Origin: Pedobacter cryoconitis
Lineage (GTDB): Bacteria > Bacteroidota > Bacteroidia > Sphingobacteriales > Sphingobacteriaceae
DNA length: 64,000 bases
Assembly: GCF_003259615.1 (NCBI RefSeq)
Contig: NZ_QLLR01000006.1
Location: 62,001-126,000 of the forward strand
Reading direction: 5' to 3'
Part shown: positions 51,457 to 60,796 of the stretch, in pieces
Numbering within the stretch: position 1 is the stretch's first letter
Layout of the letters: each line of letters opens with the position of its first letter
Made by a program: the position numbers and the translations under genes
The notes under the pieces: model-generated
Told to the model about the DNA's origin: nothing
The model's database searches: none
What the model saw: the letters and a program-made list of their open reading frames with translations, nothing else

Positions 51457-54186
51457 TTATTTAATGACCTTTAAAGTATCTTTTAATACAAGCTCTTTAC
51501 TGGATGATCCGATCATTATTCTAAAGTCTCCGGGCTCAATAACAGTCTCCATTTCAGCGTTCAGCATTTGTAACATCTGGGGAGTAATTTCAAATGAAAG
51601 CTGTTTAGACTCCCCTGCTTTTAACTTCACACGCTCAAAGCCTTTCAATGCTAAAACTGGTGTGGCCACTGTACTCAGCAGATCGCGGATATACAGCTGC
51701 ACAACTTCCTCTCCATCATAAGTCCCTGTGTTTTTTAACGTGAAGCTTGCGGTAATAGATTCTGTATCAGCGACCTGCTTTTTACTGAGAATCTCCCTTT
51801 TACTTAATTTCAGCTCCTTGTATTCGAATGTTGTATAACTCAGACCAAAGCCAAATGGAAAAAGAGGTTCACCACTCAGGTTATTGTAGTCATCGCCTCT
51901 TCCGGTTGGTTTATGATTATACACCAGTGGCAATTGCGATTCATGAACAGGATAAGTAACCGGTAAACGTCCGGCGGGATTATAGTCTCCGAATAATGTT
52001 TCTGCGACAGCATTTCCACCTTCTTCACCAGGATACCAGACCGCTAAAACTGCCGCAGCCTCATTGTACCAATTGTCCATAGTGATTGCACTGCCCCCAA
52101 CTAATAAAACGATTACAGGTTTCCCGGATTTCTCCATGGCCTGAATAAGTTGTTCTTGGTTCCCTGGCAAGCTCAGCAAGGCGCGATCCTGGAATTCTCC
52201 TTCTTTAATTCCCGCAGTTACTACAATAACATCTGCTTGCTCAGCGAGTTGAACGGCATCAGCTAAATCTTTAGCACGGCTATCTGTCACTCCGTAATTC
52301 CAGATTAGTTTGATATGTGCGTTGCCTTTAGGTTCTTTAAATTCTACGCGGATTTGATAAGATTTGTCCTGCTCAAAAGAGAATGGAACTAGCCGGGCAT
52401 GATAGGATCTTTTCTCCCATTGATCGATTAATAGTTTTCCATCCAGGTAAAAACGGAAGCCGTCATTCCCTTCCAGTCCAATTTGATAGGTCCCTGATTT
52501 TGGGGCTTTAATTTCTCCGTTCCAGCGAATCGCGTATTGATCTTTCGCTAAACGTTTATCGGGCGAGGATAGCGTCCACATAAAGTCAATTCCACGATCT
52601 ATCCGGGCAAAAACTGGTTTACCGCTCAAAGTCAGGTTATCAAAGTATTCAGCGGAAAGCCCGGAGGCTGTATCTGTTTTCAGGAATTGCGGAGCTACGG
52701 GCAGATATAAAACAGGATCACGGGTGCTTCCTTTACTATAGATTACCTTAGCCTGCTCACCGGCCTTTTTTTTCATACCCTCTAAGATACTCACCTTACC
52801 ATTACCAGTTCCGCTATAGCCTCCTAACCGGGCTTCTACAGCGTCCTCTCCAACAACCAGTATATTCTTAATATTTTGCAGAGGCAACACAGATTTTTCA
52901 TTCTTCAGCAAAACAAATGATTTCAAAGCAGCTTGTTTCGCAATAGCTTTATGACTTTGGTCATTCAAAGCATTTTCAGCGTCCTTTTCGGAAACGTATG
53001 GGTTTTCAAAAAGTCCTAATTCAAATTTCGCCCTTAAAACCCTGGAAACCGCATCGTCTATCCGCTCCTTTGGAATTGAACCATCAAGAAAAGGTGGAAT
53101 AAACAATTTATAGTGGGCATAGTCAGTCTGAAAAATCACATCCAGCCCTGCAATAATAGCTTGACTGGTGGCATCATGATAACCTGAAGCAGTATAATGC
53201 AGCACGTTTGCGCCACCAACTGCTCCGGCATCAGAAATCACAAACCCTTTAAAACCCCACTCATTTTTCAACTTTTGAGTGAGCAGATAGGCGTTTGAAG
53301 TAGCAGGGGTTCCATTCAGACTGTTATAGGCTGTCATTAAGGAACGGCTTTTACCCTGTTGGATGGTCGTTTTAAATGGAGGAAAATAGATTTCTTCCAG
53401 TAAGCGTTCCCCGGCGTGGATCGGATAACTGTCACGGCCACCATCGCCAACATTGGCTACAAAATGTTTAGGAGTGGTAATAATATTCTGTTTTTCAAAC
53501 GCACTGACAAAAGCCAGTCCCATTTGAGAAGACAAAAAAGGATCTTCTCCGTAAGTTTCCTCGGTACGTCCCCAGCGCACATCCGAAGCGATATTCACTA
53601 CAGGCGTTAAAATATCCCTGATCCCCCTGATCCTGGTTTCCTGAGCAATGGTGCTGGCTACCTGGTTCATCATCGCAGTATCAAAACTGGCTGCAAGACC
53701 AATGGACTGGGGAAAGGCTGTAGCCCCTTGTCTGACTAATCCATGAAGTGCCTCATCAAATGCAATGATAGGGATACCCAAACGGCTTTCTTTGACGAAA
53801 TATCGCTGTATGGCATTAATCTTTTTGGCCAGTGTATAAGCGTTTTCCTTGGTATTATAGCTTAACATTTGTCCTGCACCGCCACCTCCCTGTGAAACTG
53901 CACTGACTTGTAAGCCAAAGATCCCATTTTTATACCGGTTCTTATCTACGCCGTCCAGATCTCCGGGAATCATAAAAAGCTGCCAGAATTTCTCTTCCGG
54001 TGTCATCCTGGAAAGCAAATCCTTCACCCTTTTTTCAATACTTACACCTGGATTTTTATACAAGGGCAAGGTTGAAGATGTTTTTACCCGGCTTTTATTT
54101 TTAACTACTTGTATTGTGTCGCTCGCAACAGCAACGTAACTTAATAAAGAGAGCAGGAACGGCAGTAAAATAACTTTATATTTCAT
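51457..54186 (-). CDS. GH3 family glycosidase with PA14 insert
   Basis: Exported protein of 909 residues with a signal peptide (to about 21). The GH3 N-terminal barrel (about 60-380) has YGEDPFLSSQMGLAFV, TPKHFVANVG and the nucleophile Asp in GFVISDAGAVGG. The C-terminal sandwich domain (about 430-500 and 650-750) is split by a PA14 domain (about 510-640: GLSAEYFDNLTLSGKPVF, GNDGFRFYLDGKLLIDQW), a glycan-recognition insert. A fibronectin type III-like domain ends the chain. Such proteins are usually beta-glucosidases or beta-xylosidases; the exact sugar is open. It is the last gene of the second PUL. Confidence 0.93.
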   Translation of the reverse strand: MKYKVILLPFLLSLLSYVAVASDTIQVVKNKSRVKTSSTLPLYKNPGVSIEKRVKDLLSRMTPEEKFWQLFMIPGDLDGVDKNRYKNGIFGLQVSAVSQGGGGAGQMLSYNTKENAYTLAKKINAIQRYFVKESRLGIPIIAFDEALHGLVRQGATAFPQSIGLAASFDTAMMNQVASTIAQETRIRGIRDILTPVVNIASDVRWGRTEETYGEDPFLSSQMGLAFVSAFEKQNIITTPKHFVANVGDGGRDSYPIHAGERLLEEIYFPPFKTTIQQGKSRSLMTAYNSLNGTPATSNAYLLTQKLKNEWGFKGFVISDAGAVGGANVLHYTASGYHDATSQAIIAGLDVIFQTDYAHYKLFIPPFLDGSIPKERIDDAVSRVLRAKFELGLFENPYVSEKDAENALNDQSHKAIAKQAALKSFVLLKNEKSVLPLQNIKNILVVGEDAVEARLGGYSGTGNGKVSILEGMKKKAGEQAKVIYSKGSTRDPVLYLPVAPQFLKTDTASGLSAEYFDNLTLSGKPVFARIDRGIDFMWTLSSPDKRLAKDQYAIRWNGEIKAPKSGTYQIGLEGNDGFRFYLDGKLLIDQWEKRSYHARLVPFSFEQDKSYQIRVEFKEPKGNAHIKLIWNYGVTDSRAKDLADAVQLAEQADVIVVTAGIKEGEFQDRALLSLPGNQEQLIQAMEKSGKPVIVLLVGGSAITMDNWYNEAAAVLAVWYPGEEGGNAVAETLFGDYNPAGRLPVTYPVHESQLPLVYNHKPTGRGDDYNNLSGEPLFPFGFGLSYTTFEYKELKLSKREILSKKQVADTESITASFTLKNTGTYDGEEVVQLYIRDLLSTVATPVLALKGFERVKLKAGESKQLSFEITPQMLQMLNAEMETVIEPGDFRIMIGSSSKELVLKDTLKVIK

Positions 54187-54260
54187 TTATTTATCGTTTT
54201 CTGTCGGATAAACCAACAAGATTAAACTCAATACTTACTTCTTATAAAACCTGTAAACAA

Positions 54261-55694
54261 TTAATTTTCAGGAACAAATTCAAAAGACAATGCTGCTTCC
54301 GAAGCTATAATACCCCTTGGTAATTCAACCGTGGTTTTATCATTTAATACTGTCCATTTCAACGGTTCACCTGTAGCAAGAAGCTTCAAGATAGTACCTT
54401 TTTTAGGGGAATTCCCAGTCCAGGTTATTGTTTTTGCAGGGTGCTCGTCAACGTTCGTGCAATAGATTGCGTACCTCAGTTTACCATCTTTGCCCTGCGT
54501 AAACCAGGTTTGACCACTGTGATAATTTTTAGTAATCCTGGTATTGTAGATAGCCTTCCCATTTTTAGCAGTCCATTGCCCAATATCATTTAACCTGGTC
54601 ACTACATCAGCGGGTAATAAACCATCTGGCGTGGGCCCGACTCCCAGCAATAGGCTTCCGCCTTTAGCCACAATCTCCACGAGTTTGTGAATGACCTCAC
54701 TGGCAGGCTTATATTGATCATTTGGCACAAATCCCCAAGCCCCGCCTAAAGTCATGCAGCTTTCCCAGGGATGATCCAATTGGGTATCAGGAATCTTTTG
54801 TTCAGGTGTCTGATAGTTTTCATAGGGCCCATGAACAGTCCGGTCTACCATTAAAATACCAGGTTGTGCTTTTCTGGCCATCCCGGCTATTTTAGGCATA
54901 TCAATATCCTGGCTCCATTTTGGAATATCCGCGCCCCAGGAACGCACCTCTTCGTTCACAGTTTCCAGAGGCCTCACCCAACCACCATCAAGCCATAAAA
55001 TATCAATACCGCCATAATGGGTCATGAGTTCTTCCAGCTGATTAAAGGCAAAGCTTTTAAACTTATTCCATCTCCATGGGTTTTTCTGAATATCATAATT
55101 GTTATTCCGGTTCGGGGTGGCATATTTGGACCACCAGTAATATTCAGAATGCCAGTCAGGTTTGGAAAAATAAGCACCAATCATAAAGCCTTCTTTTCTA
55201 AAGGAATCAAAAACATATTTTGCAACATCTGCTTTCGGATTATTTGCAAAAGGGCCTTTAGCGATACTAAAATCAGATTCCTTTGTGTCGAACATCGCAA
55301 AACCATCATGGTGTTTGGTCGTAAAAACAAGGTATTTCATGCCTGCGCTTTTACCAGCCTTTGCCCATTGATCCGGGTTGAAATGTACCGGATTAAAAGC
55401 TTTACTCAACCCCCAGTACCAGCGCTTATAATCGTCATAAGTTTTTGTACTATCGCGTTCTATCCAGTCTTCGGAACAGATTGACCACGATTCAATGATA
55501 CCAGGTACGGCATACAATCCCCAATGGATGATCATACCAAATTTCTGATCCTGCCACTTGTCAAGTTTCTTTTTAACCAGCTGATCGGATGGCGCTTCAT
55601 AAACAGTTGATTGTTGATGAACTCCATTTTCTTGTGCTGTCAATTTGCCAAAAGCACAAATCAGCAAGACTGCAATTATAATTTCTTTCTTCAT
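54261..55694 (-). CDS. GH29 alpha-L-fucosidase
   Basis: Exported protein of about 477 residues. I use the ATG at 55694, the start of the signal peptide MKKEIIIAVLLICAFGKLTAQ; ATGs at 55703 and 55706 and a longer frame exist upstream. GH29 motifs: KFGMIIHWGLYAVPG (substrate pocket His-Trp), YLVFTTKHHDGFAMFDTKESDF with adjacent His residues for fucose binding, and GGIDILWLDGGW with the probable nucleophile Asp. It releases alpha-L-fucose from glycans. It follows susD with a hairpin between them and precedes the GH3 gene. Confidence 0.93.
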   Translation of the reverse strand: MKKEIIIAVLLICAFGKLTAQENGVHQQSTVYEAPSDQLVKKKLDKWQDQKFGMIIHWGLYAVPGIIESWSICSEDWIERDSTKTYDDYKRWYWGLSKAFNPVHFNPDQWAKAGKSAGMKYLVFTTKHHDGFAMFDTKESDFSIAKGPFANNPKADVAKYVFDSFRKEGFMIGAYFSKPDWHSEYYWWSKYATPNRNNNYDIQKNPWRWNKFKSFAFNQLEELMTHYGGIDILWLDGGWVRPLETVNEEVRSWGADIPKWSQDIDMPKIAGMARKAQPGILMVDRTVHGPYENYQTPEQKIPDTQLDHPWESCMTLGGAWGFVPNDQYKPASEVIHKLVEIVAKGGSLLLGVGPTPDGLLPADVVTRLNDIGQWTAKNGKAIYNTRITKNYHSGQTWFTQGKDGKLRYAIYCTNVDEHPAKTITWTGNSPKKGTILKLLATGEPLKWTVLNDKTTVELPRGIIASEAALSFEFVPEN

Positions 55695-55740
55695 TAGTAT
55701 CATCATATTTGAACTGGTTTTCTCTGCTGAATATAAAAAT

Positions 55741-55767
55741 GTCCCGGTTAAAAAGACTAACCGGGAC
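55741..55767 (-). terminator. Hairpin between susD and the fucosidase gene
   Basis: GTCCCGGTTA (55741-55750) pairs perfectly with TAACCGGGAC (55758-55767), loop of seven bases. Read leftward it is followed by ATTTTTATA. As an intra-operon terminator it may let only part of the transcripts reach GH29 and GH3, so that SusC/SusD are made in excess. Confidence 0.6.
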
Positions 55768-55793
55768 AAGATATTAACTCTATTATTTTAAGC

Positions 55794-57401
55794 TTACTGC
55801 TGCCAGAAAATCTTGGTTTTACGCGTATCCTTAGCTTGAACAGCCTGGTAGTTTGCGCTATTTAATGTTTTTTCCAATGCAGGATATACTAATCTTGTTG
55901 GCGGTGTTTCAAAACCTGAAAGCTTACCATCAGCAGGAAAAGTTAACACTGGATAACCCGTTCTTCTATACTCTGACCATGCTTCTGTAGCTTGAAGGAC
56001 ACCAAAATGTGCCCATTTCTGGATGTAAATATTAGCCAGTTTCTCAGTTGCAGATCCGGTATAAGAGGCAGTTGATGAATTGATCCAGCTATCTACAACA
56101 GTTGGTGCAGGTGCCGGAAGGTTCACATATCCCCCCTGGTTCAAGTTATTCAAAAAGTAATAAAACGTTACTGATTGCCTCAATGCAGTTTCATAAGCAG
56201 TTTTAGCATTTCCTGTGCTTCCCCATCTTTCATAAGCTTCTGCTTTTAAAAGGTTCACTTCAGAAGCAGTTATTACGATTCCCGGCAATTTCTGGTTGAA
56301 CAGAAAGGTTGCTGAATCCAGCACCGCATAGTCAGGAAATTTCGATTCCTGGTCTGTAGAGGTGAAGGTTACAGGCATTGCTTTATAAGTTTTGTTAGGT
56401 ATAAATACATCTTTATTATCAATTTTCACCGTTCTTCCATATTTATCATAAATTACAGGAATACGCGGATCATTGGCAGTAACCATCACCGTATTCAGCA
56501 TATAATCTGTTGCATACCAGCTACCTTCAGTAAAAGCAGCACGCAAGTCGCTTGTACTATTGGTTAATGGCTGCAATAAAATATCAGAAATACCAGGATT
56601 ATAAGACCCGTTATTATCACCATCTGCCAGCGGAAAAGCGGCACTATTATTTAACATTTCCAAAACTGCAGTTCTGGCCGTGGCTTCATCTACTTTCGAG
56701 ATACGCATCAGCAGTCTTAAGCGCAGCGAGTTAGCATAACGTGCCCATTTATTCATGTCACCTTTCAGCAGAATATCTGCTTTGCCAAAATCTTTGTTCG
56801 TCGTATTCGCTTTAAAATAAGCGCCTGCAGTTGCCAGATCTTTGATAAAAGAAGTATACAATTCTTTTTGATCATCAAATTTAGCGGGTTTGATCGTGCT
56901 TGATGTTTCCAGACTTCCGGTTTCACTGTAAGGAATATCTCCCCATAAGTCTACCATCTTCGCTGCTTGTTCTATTAAAACAACTTTTGCAGCCTGCATA
57001 ATCGTGTTTTGAGTTATTTTTTCAGCTTCAGGAAGGGTATTGTATTTAACTTCCATGTTGCGGTATTGTGCCATACTCCCGCTGCCATTGCCGCCAGTAG
57101 CGTAAAAGTCATCCCAGTAATTCTGTGAATAACTATCGCTTTGCTGATAGGTGGTATTCCCGTTTGAGAAATAAGCAGTTTGTGCATATACACCCGGCAT
57201 CTGCGATAAAAATGTACGTACATTCCAGTATTTGGCAGCTACCCTGTCGTTATTCAGCATGGCTGTAAAAAGACCTGCAAGACTTGCATTTTGTGCCTTT
57301 TCGGGATCATTATATTTAGCTGCGATGTCTTTTTTGCAACCCACGATACTGGTCATTGCAACTAACACAAAGCTTATATTGATAATTAATTTTTTCATCA
57401 T
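55794..57401 (-). CDS. SusD-like nutrient-binding lipoprotein (SusD-like_2 type)
   Basis: Surface lipoprotein of about 535 residues. The start at 57401 (MMKKLIINIS) is chosen because it begins the signal sequence with lipobox SIVGC; the frame continues 14 codons upstream. The protein belongs to the second SusD group, with YNDPEKAQNASLAGLFTAMLN, the helix ANTTNKDFGKADILLKGDMNKWARYANSLRLRLLMRIS (read in parts) and NLLKAEAYERWG. It lies 46 bases after susC and forms the lid of that transporter. Likely substrate: a fucose-containing glycan, inferred from the downstream GH29. Confidence 0.92.
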   Translation of the reverse strand: MMKKLIINISFVLVAMTSIVGCKKDIAAKYNDPEKAQNASLAGLFTAMLNNDRVAAKYWNVRTFLSQMPGVYAQTAYFSNGNTTYQQSDSYSQNYWDDFYATGGNGSGSMAQYRNMEVKYNTLPEAEKITQNTIMQAAKVVLIEQAAKMVDLWGDIPYSETGSLETSSTIKPAKFDDQKELYTSFIKDLATAGAYFKANTTNKDFGKADILLKGDMNKWARYANSLRLRLLMRISKVDEATARTAVLEMLNNSAAFPLADGDNNGSYNPGISDILLQPLTNSTSDLRAAFTEGSWYATDYMLNTVMVTANDPRIPVIYDKYGRTVKIDNKDVFIPNKTYKAMPVTFTSTDQESKFPDYAVLDSATFLFNQKLPGIVITASEVNLLKAEAYERWGSTGNAKTAYETALRQSVTFYYFLNNLNQGGYVNLPAPAPTVVDSWINSSTASYTGSATEKLANIYIQKWAHFGVLQATEAWSEYRRTGYPVLTFPADGKLSGFETPPTRLVYPALEKTLNSANYQAVQAKDTRKTKIFWQQ

Positions 57402-57447
57402 AGTATATTTTAATGGGAATGAAATTCTTCCGCCTTGATTCATGTGA

Positions 57448-60400
57448 TTAGAAATTCGCGCTTATAGAAAAACCATAGTTTCTTGATGCAGCTGTTGATC
57501 CCACATCTACTCCTTGTGACCACCATTTGTTACCTAATGGTGCTTCAGGATCCAGATCTTTCAGGGTACGCCAGATATAAAACAGGTTACGGCCAATCAG
57601 TGATACTCTTAAGTTATTGATCTTAAGCTTGCTGGTAAATGAGGCTGGTAATTTATAACTCAGCACCACTTCTCTCATTTTAATAAAGCTGTTATCCAAA
57701 ACTTCTCCGTCTGTTAGTGATCCTTCTCCCCAGTTGTAGGTATTGAAGTAATAGTCTGCTGCAGAAACAACTTTTGTATTCGGTAAACCTGTTTTTTCGT
57801 TTGTACCTTTTAATAATACACCGTCGTCATAAGTTTTACCGCCGCTTGTATAAGTTAAACCTCCGTGTGCTGCGTCTCTGAATTCCATTGAATTTTCAAG
57901 CATCCCTGCGGCACGCATGAATTTCAGGTTTGGTGCTAACATTTTTCCACCAAAACGGCCGTCAATCGTAAAATCCAAGGATAAGTTACCGTAGCTGATG
58001 GTATTTGAAAAACCACCTACTACTTTCGGCATAATGTTGCCTGCTTTAACATAGGTTGTATTGTCCATCACATAATAACCGTCATCACTAATCACATAAT
58101 TACCTTTGCTATCAGTGGCTCTTGGACGTACATAGATATTACCTAATTCTTCTCCTGCTTTCGCTACAATCTTCGCAGTTGCCTGGTCTGAGTTATAAAA
58201 ATTCAGTTCCGTCATTCCTTCCATGAAAGAAATGATCCTTGATTTGTTGGAAGAGAAGTTCAAACGGGTATCCCAGCGGAATTTACCAGCTTTTACAGGC
58301 GTTGCATTTAAAGCAACTTCATATCCTCTGCTCCCGATTTCACCGACATTGACAATCTGACTGGCTGCACCTGTAGTGGTTGTCACTTGCAGGGGAACAA
58401 TCTGATTTTTAACGCGGTTGTTATAATAACTTACATCCAGTCCTAAACGTCCGCCTAAAAAGCGTGTTTCCAAACCAAATTCGCCTTCATGTTTCATTTC
58501 TGGCAACAAGTTGTTATTTCCATATGCCCTGGCGGTAACCAAAGATGGAACTGAGCCATTGATAGTTTGAAGAGAGGTTTGTGTGTAAACAATATTCGCT
58601 TCATAAATTGGTGCCGGATTACCAACAACACCATAAGAAGCTCTTAACTTACCATAGTTCCAGAATTTCGGCAATTTGAAAACATCACTAAATACAAAAC
58701 CACCATTCAATGAGTAGTAAGCATAAGAATTGTTTTGCGGAGGCAGTGTAGAAGCATATTCTTTACGGGCAGTACCTTCTAAAAACAAGAAATCTTTATA
58801 AGATAAATTCAGTATCCCTAAATAGGCATATTTCAATTGTTCTTTTCTAATATCAGAAGTTTCGGCAACACCGAATGAATTGTTTAGGGAGAACCAGTTT
58901 TCTGAAACTAATCCGTCTCTTGTATTGGATTTCTGATCTTTGTAAGTTTCTTTTCTACCTTGATAACCTCCACTTACGGATAGATTGAGGTCCTGACCTA
59001 TTTTATTGGTGTAAGTTAACAATGCGTCTCCATACAAGATGGCATATTGTCCTTGTGTGGTTGCATAGCCGCCAGTACTGGTATTGCCATTTAATCCAAC
59101 AGGATACTCGCTATATTCTCTGTTTTCTGTTCTTGATCCTGTATAATCGTTACCTATACGTCCTCTGAATTTCAGGTTTTTAGCGACATCATAGTTTAAG
59201 GTAAAGCTTGATAACAGCCTGTTTTCATTCTCTGTATATTCATTTTTTAATTGTTTCCAGTAAAAGTCAAGCAGGTTAGTTGCCCTGATACTGTAAATAA
59301 ATGGTTCCGGACGTGTGGTTGCTGCCTGATCAAGCGGCGTATATTTATACCCGTTACTGGTCTGGAATTTCTGTTTCATCAGGTCCATATCTTCAGCTCT
59401 GCTAAAGTATCCGCCAAATGAACCCAGAACCTCACCAAGCTGGTATGGCCTGTTTTTAGTGAGTGTATTTACATAACTCACGATGATGTCTGCCGATAAT
59501 TTCGAGCTTAATTTTACGGTAGAGTTCAGGTTAAATGAATTTTTCGAACCTGTGTTTCCTGGCTGCGTTCCTTTATAATCAAGGCGTGAGGCAGAGAAAC
59601 GGTAGTTGATGGCATCACTTTGGTTAGAGATAGCCACGTTCGCATTAGAGGTATATCCTGTCTGATAAACATCTTTATAGTTATCAGGTTGTGGAGAATA
59701 GGAACGGATTGAGCCATCCCACCATTTCACTTGCTGACCTTCCATTTTAGGGCCAAAATTTGCATAGGCTCTGAAATATGGCCTGACCCCACTTGGAGAA
59801 TCTGCTTCTGTAATCCAGCCATCTTCTCTGCCTGTATTCGCTAAATTGATTGACCTGCTATAGCCAGGGCCATATACATTTTGAAAATTAGGCAAAAAGG
59901 CAACTTCATCAACAGATCCCTGGTAATTGAAATCAACACCCAATCCTCTTCCTTTTGTTCCTTTTTTAGTAGTAATTACCACAACACCGCTTCCTGCGTC
60001 AGAACCGTATAATGCAGATGCACTTGCGCCTTTCAAAATAGTCAGACTTTCAATATCTGCCGGGTTAATATCCAGGATACCATTTCCACGAATCCGCTGA
60101 TCACTGCCGTAACTGTTATTGTTAGCTCCGGCAGCTCCGTTCTGACCATCGTTTCTAATCATTACTCCATCTACAACGTATAAAGGTTGCTGGTTATAAC
60201 TGATAGAGTTAATTCCGCGGATCTGTACATTCACTGCACTACTTGCTCCACCGGGTGCAGTTGTAATTTTTACTCCTGCTGCTTTACCGTATAAAGCGGA
60301 GGCAAAGTTTGTATTTCCGGCCTCTGTTAATTGTTTAGCAGTTACTGTACTCACCGCATAACCCAATGACTTTTCTTGTCTTTTAATCCCTAAAGCGGTG

Positions 60401-60720
60401 GTTACCACAACCTCGTTCAGGTTATTTTCGCTTTCTTTCAAAGTGACATTTAAAGCTTCCTGGCTTCCAACAGTAAGCTCTTGTCGGGCATAACCTACTG
60501 CAGAGAAAGTTAGGACATCATTGGCTCCGGCAGTAATAGAGAATTTTCCTGAGCCATTGGTTTGGGTGACTTTAGTAGTTCCTTTTACAGTAATACTAAC
60601 GCCAGGTACAGGGCCCGAGGCATCCCTGACTGTCCCTGTAAGGGTTTTTTGTGCAAAAGCGTTCACTGTTAACAACGTTAACAAGAAAACACTTAAATAC
60701 TTTAAGTAAATTTTTCTCAT
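57448..60720 (-). CDS. SusC-like TonB-dependent glycan transporter
   Basis: Outer-membrane importer of about 1090 residues. I use the ATG at 60720 (MRKIYLKYLSVFLLTLLTV), which starts the signal peptide; the frame extends 33 codons upstream without a plausible signal. Domains: carboxypeptidase-like (about 25-105, KTLTGTVRDASGPVPGVSITV), TonB box region NEVVVTTALGIKRQEKSLGYAV, plug (about 120-250, VQIRGINSISYNQQPLYVVDG and LKGASASALYGSDAGSGVVVITTKKG), then the barrel ending in Phe (FSISANF). It pairs with the SusD-like protein downstream and lies behind a ROK regulator gene. Confidence 0.95.
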   Translation of the reverse strand: MRKIYLKYLSVFLLTLLTVNAFAQKTLTGTVRDASGPVPGVSITVKGTTKVTQTNGSGKFSITAGANDVLTFSAVGYARQELTVGSQEALNVTLKESENNLNEVVVTTALGIKRQEKSLGYAVSTVTAKQLTEAGNTNFASALYGKAAGVKITTAPGGASSAVNVQIRGINSISYNQQPLYVVDGVMIRNDGQNGAAGANNNSYGSDQRIRGNGILDINPADIESLTILKGASASALYGSDAGSGVVVITTKKGTKGRGLGVDFNYQGSVDEVAFLPNFQNVYGPGYSRSINLANTGREDGWITEADSPSGVRPYFRAYANFGPKMEGQQVKWWDGSIRSYSPQPDNYKDVYQTGYTSNANVAISNQSDAINYRFSASRLDYKGTQPGNTGSKNSFNLNSTVKLSSKLSADIIVSYVNTLTKNRPYQLGEVLGSFGGYFSRAEDMDLMKQKFQTSNGYKYTPLDQAATTRPEPFIYSIRATNLLDFYWKQLKNEYTENENRLLSSFTLNYDVAKNLKFRGRIGNDYTGSRTENREYSEYPVGLNGNTSTGGYATTQGQYAILYGDALLTYTNKIGQDLNLSVSGGYQGRKETYKDQKSNTRDGLVSENWFSLNNSFGVAETSDIRKEQLKYAYLGILNLSYKDFLFLEGTARKEYASTLPPQNNSYAYYSLNGGFVFSDVFKLPKFWNYGKLRASYGVVGNPAPIYEANIVYTQTSLQTINGSVPSLVTARAYGNNNLLPEMKHEGEFGLETRFLGGRLGLDVSYYNNRVKNQIVPLQVTTTTGAASQIVNVGEIGSRGYEVALNATPVKAGKFRWDTRLNFSSNKSRIISFMEGMTELNFYNSDQATAKIVAKAGEELGNIYVRPRATDSKGNYVISDDGYYVMDNTTYVKAGNIMPKVVGGFSNTISYGNLSLDFTIDGRFGGKMLAPNLKFMRAAGMLENSMEFRDAAHGGLTYTSGGKTYDDGVLLKGTNEKTGLPNTKVVSAADYYFNTYNWGEGSLTDGEVLDNSFIKMREVVLSYKLPASFTSKLKINNLRVSLIGRNLFYIWRTLKDLDPEAPLGNKWWSQGVDVGSTAASRNYGFSISANF

Positions 60721-60796
60721 GTTTGGTGGGTTTAGGATAATAATTCGATTTAGTTTTATTGGGGGATAATTGTTATTGCGGATTAAATATGGAGGG

